The notes under the pieces were generated by a model that had not been told where the DNA came from, made no database searches, and was given only the letters and a program-made list of their open reading frames with translations. Below, piece after piece: positions 7,350-12,952 of a stretch of 12,952 bases of DNA; the stretch's first letter is position 1; every line of letters starts with the position of its first letter. The position numbers and the translations under genes are program-made. The stretch comes from an uncultured Prevotella sp. GTDB taxonomy: Bacteria > Bacteroidota > Bacteroidia > Bacteroidales > Bacteroidaceae. The stretch is from NCBI GenBank assembly GCA_947072805.1, contig CAMTJK010000066.1:1-12952 (forward strand), in the 5' to 3' direction.

Positions 7350-8230
7350 AATCATCTCTTTTCAGATCCTCTTTGAAAATCATTGCAACGGCATTGGCTG
7401 TGACATTTTCTGCAGCCGATGCCGGTGCACAGCGCCCCGTGAGTGTATTCCTTACGGCAGGACAGTCTAATGCCGACGGAAGGGTGCGTGTTGAGCAGCT
7501 GCCTGAATATCTTAAAGACGGTTACAAGAAACTGCACTATGCAGAAGTGACGTCGAAATGTACAGGCAAGTTTGGCAGGCGTACGTTCAAGAAGCCTAAG
7601 CAGCGTTGGGCTTTCTGCGATGTCACCAACTATCTTATCGAGCAGACACTTAACACCGATTTCTATGCGGTGAAAGCCACTTACGGCGGTACTGCCATCG
7701 ATACAGCCGCCACCTATGCCCATCGCCCTGTGTGGTGTGCCGATGCCGAATGGCTCAAGAACAACAACGCATACCGTGGTGACATAGCCACGGGCAAGTC
7801 GCTTACAAAGTCGCTTACCGAGGGTTTCGCCATGTGTGCGGACAGCACCCTCTCCGGCTTGCCGCAGGGTTACGATGTAAAAGCCATCATGTGGCATCAG
7901 GGAGAGAGCGACAAGAGCAAGGCATCGCACTATTACAAGAACTTCAAGGACATGATATGCTACATGCGTGAGTCTGTGTGGCGTGTCACCGGCGACAGCA
8001 GCGACCTGCAGCTGCCGTTCATCTTCGGCACTGTTCCGCACTCCAGCAAGCTGTACAGTAAGGAACTGGAAGATGCACAGCGTCGTGTGGCGGCAGAGTT
8101 GCCTTGCGTTTATATGATAGATTTGAGCGATGCCGTCCTGCAGTCAGACGGTCTGCATTTCAATGAAGAATGGACAGAGCGCGTGGGAAAGCTGATGTTC
8201 GAGAAACTTAAAGAAACGGGCTGTCTGTGA
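7346..8230 (+). CDS. Secreted SASA/SGNH-family carbohydrate acetylesterase
   Basis: The protein has 294 residues with a signal peptide ending near DAGA|QRP (residue 29). The start ATG at 7346 overlaps the lyase stop TGA by 4 bases (ATGA), which points to translational coupling. The fold is that of the sialate O-acetylesterase-like (SASA, formerly DUF303) branch of SGNH hydrolases, a branch that also holds the CE6 plant-polysaccharide acetylesterases. Motifs seen are AGQSN with nucleophile Ser41, YGGTAI (113-118, oxyanion glycine), WHQGESD (183-189) and DGLHF (Asp268, His271). All catalytic positions are present and the length is normal for a single domain. Despite the family name, sialic acid is not the expected substrate here. 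Removal of acetyl groups from rhamnogalacturonan fragments, in the periplasm, is inferred from coupling to the lyase. The protein lacks the C-terminal tail seen on the lyase. Confidence 0.88.
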   Translation: MKSSLFRSSLKIIATALAVTFSAADAGAQRPVSVFLTAGQSNADGRVRVEQLPEYLKDGYKKLHYAEVTSKCTGKFGRRTFKKPKQRWAFCDVTNYLIEQTLNTDFYAVKATYGGTAIDTAATYAHRPVWCADAEWLKNNNAYRGDIATGKSLTKSLTEGFAMCADSTLSGLPQGYDVKAIMWHQGESDKSKASHYYKNFKDMICYMRESVWRVTGDSSDLQLPFIFGTVPHSSKLYSKELEDAQRRVAAELPCVYMIDLSDAVLQSDGLHFNEEWTERVGKLMFEKLKETGCL

Positions 8231-8243
8231 AATACCTTATATA

Positions 8244-8319
8244 ATCCCATATTGCTCATCAGACTGTTATGCGCAAACAAAGGTTGTTATCATCATAACG
8301 CTTATGAACAATTTGGGAT
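8244..8319. repeat. Imperfect 16-bp inverted repeat with nested stem
   Basis: Arms at 8244-8259 (ATCCCATATTGCTCAT) and 8304-8319 pair at 14 of 16 positions. The 44-base loop holds a second stem, GTTATG (8266-8271) with CATAAC (8294-8299). It begins 14 bases after the stop of the SASA esterase, in the gap between converging genes, and comes before the terminator-like hairpin at 8336. It may be a 3'-UTR structure that protects the operon mRNA, or a chance fold. No U-tract follows directly. Confidence 0.4.
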
Positions 8320-8335
8320 AAACCACTTAATATGT

Positions 8336-8380
8336 GAGCGGAACGGAATCGGTGTATGACGTTCCGCTCTATTTCTTTTC
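8336..8380 (+). terminator. Hairpin terminator between converging genes
   Basis: Perfect 10-bp arms GAGCGGAACG (8336-8345) and CGTTCCGCTC (8360-8369) enclose a 14-base loop and are followed on the plus strand by TATTTCTTTT. This fits termination of the lyase-esterase operon. The right arm ends on the first base of the antiparallel regulator stop codon (8369-8371), so the hairpin is shared by the two converging transcripts. On the minus strand no clear U-tract follows, so termination there is less certain. Confidence 0.7.
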
Positions 8381-11300
8381 GGTTGTATCATCATCTGATG
8401 TGGCTGTTCCCTTTCCGTATTTGCTCGGCACTACGCCATATTGAGATTTGAAGCACTTGTTGAAATAGGAAGCGTCGAGAATGCCCACTTTGTAACTGAT
8501 TTCAGCCACGGTAAATTCGCCCTCTTCGAGCAGCGAAGCCGCGATACGCATACGTTCGTTTTGCAGATATTTGTTAGGCGATACGCCGGTCAGTTCCTTT
8601 GCTTTGGTAAAGAATTTTGTGCGTCCCATGTTCAGCGAAGCCGCAATCTGGTCGATGGTAAGGTTGGGGTCGCTTATGCGTTGTGCTATTACCTTGTCCA
8701 TCTTGTCGATGAAATTCTTGTCGGCAACCGATGTCAGTATGTCCGTTCCTGCTTTCGGCTTTTTCTTTTCGTTTTCTTTGTCGCTGTCAGTCTCTATCTT
8801 TTTCGATGTCATTGTTTTTTGCGACTTCTTGATAAGCTGTACAGCCCTTGCCATGAGAATGTTGAAGTTGCACGGTTTCACCATATAGTCGTCGGCACCG
8901 GCTTCATAGCTCTTTATGCGGTGGCGGTCGTCGTCGAGGGCTGTCAGCATTATTACCGGAATGTGAGCTGTGGCGTCATCATCCTTCAGTCTTTTCACCA
9001 CATCATATCCGCTCACGTCTGGCAGCATCACGTCGCATATTACCAGCGACGGCAATTTTTCTTTCACGCCCTCCATGCCGTTCTGTCCCATCGTGTAGCA
9101 GTCCGTGCGGAAGAAGGTGCCTATTTCGCCGCTTATCTGTTCCATCATGTCAGCGTCATCCTCTATTATGGTTATCAGCACGTCGTTGATGGCTTCCGGT
9201 TTCATCTCCTTTATTATGGCTTCCGACAAGGCTGCAGTCTTGTTTTCATCTCCTTTGTTGTCTGTATCGCCGGTCGTTTTGTTTATAGCCTGCGCCTTTC
9301 TGTAGTCGTCGCTGCCGTATGCCGAGCTGTCGGCCGGCAGAGTGATGGTGAAGATGGAGCCGCTTTCGTTGCCGTTGCGCCTTGCGTACGTCAGACATCC
9401 TTTGTGCAGTTGTGCCATGCTGTGGGCGGTGTAAAGTCCGATGCCCATTCCGCCCTGCGACACGTCGCCCTGCATGAACGGTTTGAAGAGGTTGGCAAGT
9501 CTGTCGTCCGATATTCCCGGTCCGTTGTCCTCCACGGCTATTGTCAGCAAGTCCTCTTCGTGACGTATGGTTACGGTGATGCTGCCGCGTTCGGGCGTAT
9601 ATTTCACCGCGTTGCTAAGCAGGTTGTACACCATTGTCTCGAGCATCTGCCTGTCGAAAGCCACTGTGTGGTGGCGTTCAAACGGGCGGAAAGTTGTTTG
9701 TATGTCCTTCTGCTTAGAAATGTTCCAGAAGTCCTGATATATGTCGCGCACGAATGTTATGATGTCTCCTTCCTCCACCTGCAGTTTCATGTTTCCCGTG
9801 TTCACCTTGCGGAATTCCATCAGCATGTTTACCAGTTTGAGCAGACGTTTTGTTCCCCGTCGTGCTGTCTGCAGAGCCGCCCGCGAAGTCTGTTTGCCCT
9901 CCTGCATCTTGTTTATGGCTCCTTGAATGATGGCGAGCGGTGTTCTGAACTCATGTGCTATGCTTGTAAAGAAGCTCAGTCGGAACTCCGTGAGCTGCTT
10001 TTCGAGTTTCATCTGCTGGTGCAGCCTTAGTTTCTCTCGCGCGTTCGTATATATATAGAATATCAGGGCGGCAGCCACGGCTATGTATATGAGCCATGCC
10101 CACCATGTGTTGTACCACGGTTGGCTTATTGTTATCACCAGTGTCTTTTCCCGGCTCCATTTGTTGTTGCTTAGCGCACGCAGGTGCAGGGTGTATGTTC
10201 CCGGAGCGAGGTTGCCGTATTCCACGTGGTTTACGCTCGTCATGGGTCGCCATGTCTCGTCGTTTCCTTCGAGATAATATTGGTATAGCGACGATTCGAT
10301 GTCGGCATATTCAAAGTTTGAGAATGACAGAGATATGGTGTTTTCGTTATGTTTGAGGCGTACTGTCTGCATGTTGTTCACAAGCAGTCCGAGTGTATTG
10401 CTGTCGCACACCGATATGCCGTTTATTCTCATGTCGGTTATGCACACGTCCGATGCCCTGTTGTGTTCGCTGTCGTAGTTTCTCTTTGGCGTTATTATTG
10501 TCATGCCGTATCGTGTGCCGAACAGCAGTCGTCCATCTTTCAGCTGCAGAGCGCATCCCTCCGAGTAGCAGTTGCGAGCCGGGTCGTTGCCGAATATGAA
10601 AGTCTTCACCTTCATGTCGTTGTCGTATATCCTTGACAGTCCGCTTTCGGTGGCAGCCCATATATTTCCGAAGCGGTCGCAGGCTATTGCGTTCACGCTG
10701 TTGTCGGCAAGTCCTTGCTGTGCGGTTATCTTGCGCATGTCCTTGAGTGTTATCTCCCTGCCTTTGCCTTGTGTTTTTTCCACTACCCGGCATCTCACCA
10801 GTCCGCCGCCCTTGCCACCTGCCCAGATGTAGCCCTCCGCATACTCCAGTCCGCGCAGTTCGTCCAGCGGGAACAGTCCGTTGGTGGTGTTGAAGCACTT
10901 GAAGTCGTTGTCTGTTATCTCGTCGAGCTTGGTGTCTACCACATAAAGTCCGTTGCTGGAGGCAATCCATAGCCGTTGTTCGTTGTCGAGCTCAAGCAGG
11001 TGCAGTCGTCTTTCGTTGAGGCTACGGTCAAGATATTGCCTGAACACCAGCTTGTCGCCGTTGTTGTATCGTGTCATGAAGAGGCCGTTTTCGTAGGATG
11101 CGAGCCACACCCTGCCGTGTGCGTCCATCTTTATGTCGTAGAAGTCGTTGGTCAGTATGTGTTTGTCCTTGTCGTACTTGCTGTAATGTGTTCCGTCCAC
11201 GTATATTCCGTCACCTCTTGTCACCATCCATGTGTGTCCCTCTGCATCGGTCATGTATGCGAAGGCGCACGCACGAGTCTCGTATGTCGATGTTATGGTG

Positions 11301-12700
11301 TGTGAGTTTATGTCGATGGTGTGCAGTTTGTTGTCTTTCGTTGCCACCACGATGTCTCCTTGCGGCTGTTGTGCCGCCATGCGCACCCAGTTTGCCCAGT
11401 CTCCTCTGTGCTGCGGTGCCGGCAGCATGAAGTCAGCCACTGCCATTGAACTTACGGCTATCAGCGACACGCCGGCGGCATCCTGTGCCACCCATAGGTT
11501 TCCGTTGCGGTCAATGTACAGTCCCATAAGGAAGTTGCTGTCTATTACCGGTTGTGGGTCGGATGCAGAGAAGTGTCGCAGAGCCTTGTTCTGCGGATTG
11601 TACACGAAGAGGCCGTTGCCGTACGACGCTATATAGAACAGTCCGTCATGTCCGCGCCTTATGTTGAATTTGCGCCGCCGTTCTGCCGTTATGTTTGTGT
11701 TTTCTATCAGGTGCAGCTGTTCCACCGAGCCGTCCGGCGCGAATATCCACAGGTTTCCGGAGTTGTTCGATTCGAAGAAATATCCGTCGGCATAGTCCAG
11801 CAGCAGTCCGTTGTTCACCATGTATTCCTCCGTCTTGTCCGCCGTCCGTCGCTTCAGGTCTATGCAGTAGGTGTCGCCGCTGAATATTAGCCATTTGTCC
11901 TGCCATACGAAGTCGCTTCTTACCACCTTTACGTTACCGTATTTTGCAGGAATCTCGGTGTGGCTTATCCGCCGTCCGTTGGGTGCATACATCTCCACCG
12001 TGTTGCCCTCCGAGAGGCACAGTATGTTGCCTTTGTAGCAATTGCCAGCATAATATTTTCGGTCTTTCACCACCGTTCGTATGTTGCCAGCCGTGTCCGC
12101 CACAGCCAGTCCGCCCGCCGTCATTATCCACATGTTGTGTGCGCCGTCCTCCACCATTCGCGGCACGTTGTTGCTTGGCAGCTGTCCGTTCTCCTGCGTA
12201 TAGTCGGTACATACAAGTGAACCGTTTCGGCATGTTACCTTTCTTACGCCCGACTGTGTGTCGTACATCCACAGCGTGTTGCCGGCCCGCAGATATCGGC
12301 GGTAGGGTCGTGTTTCGTCGCCGCGTCCCGTGTAGTCTACAAAACGTCCTGTATGTGTGTTGTAGCAGGCAAAGGTGAATGTGGAGGTGTGTATCCATAG
12401 CAGTCCGTTTTCCTCGTCGAGATGCAGGTTGCCCGTGTTTGCCTCTATCTTTCGTGAGGCATCGCTGCTCAACGAGTAGTAGTTCACGAACGAATAACCG
12501 TCGTAGCGGCACAGTCCGTATGCCGCGCCCATCCAGATGAATCCGTCCTTGTCCTGCACTATGTCATAGACGGTGTTTCCCGACAGTCCGTCGGCAGACG
12601 TTATGCGTCGTGACGACAGTGCCATTCTGTTTATGTCGATGGCGAGGAGCGATTCAGCTATTGCTATGGTGAGTATAAGGAGTATATGTCTTAGGTTCAT
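8369..12700 (-). CDS. Hybrid two-component system (HTCS) PUL regulator
   Basis: The protein has 1443 residues from the ATG at 12700, which begins a signal sequence (MNLRHILLILTIAIAESLLA). An in-frame TTG at 12745 lies in the promoter -7 box and is not the start. Order of parts: periplasmic sensor of two Reg_prop beta-propellers (about 25-745, repeats such as DKDGFIWMGAAYGLCRYDG and DRFGNIWAATESGLSRI); Y_Y_Y domain (about 785-860); membrane segment (about 866-885); HisKA with phospho-acceptor His916 in IAHEFRTP; HATPase with NLLSNAVKYT, DNGPG (1058-1062), LFKPF and GMGIGLY; charged linker; receiver with Glu1180/Asp1181/Asp1182, phospho-acceptor Asp1223, Thr1253 and Lys1275; lysine-rich linker; AraC-type HTH (about 1335-1430). 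All key residues are present and the length is typical. Such proteins bind a specific oligosaccharide in the periplasm and activate their PUL. A rhamnogalacturonan-derived ligand is inferred. The gene converges on the enzyme operon and has its own promoter. Confidence 0.96.
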   Translation of the reverse strand: MNLRHILLILTIAIAESLLAIDINRMALSSRRITSADGLSGNTVYDIVQDKDGFIWMGAAYGLCRYDGYSFVNYYSLSSDASRKIEANTGNLHLDEENGLLWIHTSTFTFACYNTHTGRFVDYTGRGDETRPYRRYLRAGNTLWMYDTQSGVRKVTCRNGSLVCTDYTQENGQLPSNNVPRMVEDGAHNMWIMTAGGLAVADTAGNIRTVVKDRKYYAGNCYKGNILCLSEGNTVEMYAPNGRRISHTEIPAKYGNVKVVRSDFVWQDKWLIFSGDTYCIDLKRRTADKTEEYMVNNGLLLDYADGYFFESNNSGNLWIFAPDGSVEQLHLIENTNITAERRRKFNIRRGHDGLFYIASYGNGLFVYNPQNKALRHFSASDPQPVIDSNFLMGLYIDRNGNLWVAQDAAGVSLIAVSSMAVADFMLPAPQHRGDWANWVRMAAQQPQGDIVVATKDNKLHTIDINSHTITSTYETRACAFAYMTDAEGHTWMVTRGDGIYVDGTHYSKYDKDKHILTNDFYDIKMDAHGRVWLASYENGLFMTRYNNGDKLVFRQYLDRSLNERRLHLLELDNEQRLWIASSNGLYVVDTKLDEITDNDFKCFNTTNGLFPLDELRGLEYAEGYIWAGGKGGGLVRCRVVEKTQGKGREITLKDMRKITAQQGLADNSVNAIACDRFGNIWAATESGLSRIYDNDMKVKTFIFGNDPARNCYSEGCALQLKDGRLLFGTRYGMTIITPKRNYDSEHNRASDVCITDMRINGISVCDSNTLGLLVNNMQTVRLKHNENTISLSFSNFEYADIESSLYQYYLEGNDETWRPMTSVNHVEYGNLAPGTYTLHLRALSNNKWSREKTLVITISQPWYNTWWAWLIYIAVAAALIFYIYTNAREKLRLHQQMKLEKQLTEFRLSFFTSIAHEFRTPLAIIQGAINKMQEGKQTSRAALQTARRGTKRLLKLVNMLMEFRKVNTGNMKLQVEEGDIITFVRDIYQDFWNISKQKDIQTTFRPFERHHTVAFDRQMLETMVYNLLSNAVKYTPERGSITVTIRHEEDLLTIAVEDNGPGISDDRLANLFKPFMQGDVSQGGMGIGLYTAHSMAQLHKGCLTYARRNGNESGSIFTITLPADSSAYGSDDYRKAQAINKTTGDTDNKGDENKTAALSEAIIKEMKPEAINDVLITIIEDDADMMEQISGEIGTFFRTDCYTMGQNGMEGVKEKLPSLVICDVMLPDVSGYDVVKRLKDDDATAHIPVIMLTALDDDRHRIKSYEAGADDYMVKPCNFNILMARAVQLIKKSQKTMTSKKIETDSDKENEKKKPKAGTDILTSVADKNFIDKMDKVIAQRISDPNLTIDQIAASLNMGRTKFFTKAKELTGVSPNKYLQNERMRIAASLLEEGEFTVAEISYKVGILDASYFNKCFKSQYGVVPSKYGKGTATSDDDTTEKK

Positions 12701-12742
12701 GGTCTGATGTGTAATTATGCTTTGTTGCTTATGCTGAATGTA

Positions 12743-12774
12743 CAAAAATACATAGAAAAGTCGTTTTCAGCAAA
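12743..12774 (-). promoter_or_regulatory. Bacteroidetes-type promoter for the HTCS gene
   Basis: Read on the minus strand, TTTG (12774-12771) is followed after exactly 20 bp by TATTTTTG (12750-12743), an exact match to TAnnTTTG. Both boxes and spacing fit the sigma-ABfr consensus. Transcription would start near 12736-12738, leaving a leader of about 37 bases before the ATG at 12700. No Shine-Dalgarno site is present. Confidence 0.75.
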
Positions 12775-12775
12775 T

Positions 12776-12833
12776 TATCAGGATAAAAACGAGCTGTTTC
12801 AGCCAAATATGCCATGGCCCTTTATCCCTGATA
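12776..12833. repeat. Inverted repeat just upstream of the HTCS promoter
   Basis: TATCAGGATAAA (12776-12787) and TTTATCCCTGATA (12821-12833) are inverted copies that differ by a single inserted base, with 33 bp between them. A shorter match, CAGGGA, lies at 12844. The left arm touches the -33 box of the HTCS promoter. The position fits an operator or upstream activator site, perhaps for autoregulation or for an unseen divergent gene; no protein can be assigned. Confidence 0.4.
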
Positions 12834-12952
12834 TAACATTCGGCAGGGAAACCGGACCAGATACCCCACGAGAACAGTACGCGAACAAACACGCGATATA
12901 ATACGTATAACATTTATTTACTTTTATGAAAAATGTTTACTTTAACGTGTGT

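Noticed and set aside
8441..10030. A 529-codon plus-strand open frame opposite the regulator
   Set aside because: It lies fully inside the HTCS gene on the other strand, and its translation is rich in Cys, His and Tyr with no recognisable motif. The HTCS has every expected domain, so this is a shadow.
8701..12700. Receiver and AraC-domain residue variants in the HTCS (VKPCN in place of the usual KPF, VGILDASYF in place of VGFSDPSYF)
   Set aside because: Substitutions of this kind are common in Bacteroidales HTCS proteins and leave all key phosphorylation residues intact.
12701..12745. TTG at 12745 as HTCS start
   Set aside because: It lies within the -7 promoter element, while the ATG at 12700 directly begins a signal peptide.
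12926..12952. ATG on the plus strand opening a frame (MKNVYFNVC) to the window edge
   Set aside because: Only nine codons are visible, with no clear promoter; it may be the start of a divergent gene but cannot be supported.
1..12952. CRISPR arrays, tRNA or rRNA genes, insertion sequences, attachment sites
   Set aside because: I found no regularly spaced direct repeats, no structural RNA signatures, no transposase or integrase motifs, and no terminal inverted repeats with target duplications.

Overview
The window is an accessory carbohydrate-use locus, a polysaccharide utilization locus (PUL), from a member of the Bacteroidales. A Prevotellaceae-like organism is plausible but not proven. The evidence for the group is a SusD-family outer-membrane glycan-binding protein, a hybrid two-component system (HTCS) regulator, starts without Shine-Dalgarno sites, promoters of the Bacteroidetes type (TTTG / TAnnTTTG), and a C-terminal tail of the GVYIINGKKYVKK type. 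The set of genes points to the backbone of rhamnogalacturonan I (acetylated pectin) as substrate. That substrate call rests mainly on the PL11-type lyase.

Layout. Bases 1-945 hold the 3' part of a susD-like gene, cut by the window edge; a susC-like gene would be expected just outside. A 167-bp gap with a 14-bp inverted repeat and nested hairpin (969-1050) leads to a two-domain esterase (1113-2528, alpha/beta-hydrolase plus SGNH hydrolase). A strong 20-bp hairpin terminator (2553-2597) closes that unit. Next comes a new regulatory region: CGTRCGA repeats at 2663, 2673 and 2693, spaced 10 and 20 bp, followed by a promoter at 2708-2737. It drives a very long PL11-type rhamnogalacturonan lyase (2778-7349, 1523 aa). 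The C-terminal 850 or so residues of this protein are autotransporter-like beta-strand repeats plus a possible type IX secretion tail. A SASA-type SGNH acetylesterase (7346-8230) overlaps its stop codon by 4 bp. The converging 3' ends share a short region with two hairpin structures (8244-8319 and 8336-8369). The minus strand then carries a full-length HTCS regulator (8369-12700) with its own promoter (12743-12774) and an inverted repeat directly upstream. From 12834 to the end I see no supported gene.

How the genes may work together (inference). The SusD-like protein captures pectic oligosaccharide at the surface. The lyase cleaves the GalA-Rha backbone, possibly at the surface or outside the cell. 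The three esterase active sites, carried by two exported proteins, strip acetyl groups that block the lyase and later enzymes. The HTCS senses a breakdown product in the periplasm and activates the PUL promoters; the repeats at 2663-2699 are a candidate binding site. The most unusual item is the lyase fused to a large autotransporter-like beta-helix region built from two units that start with a similar motif.
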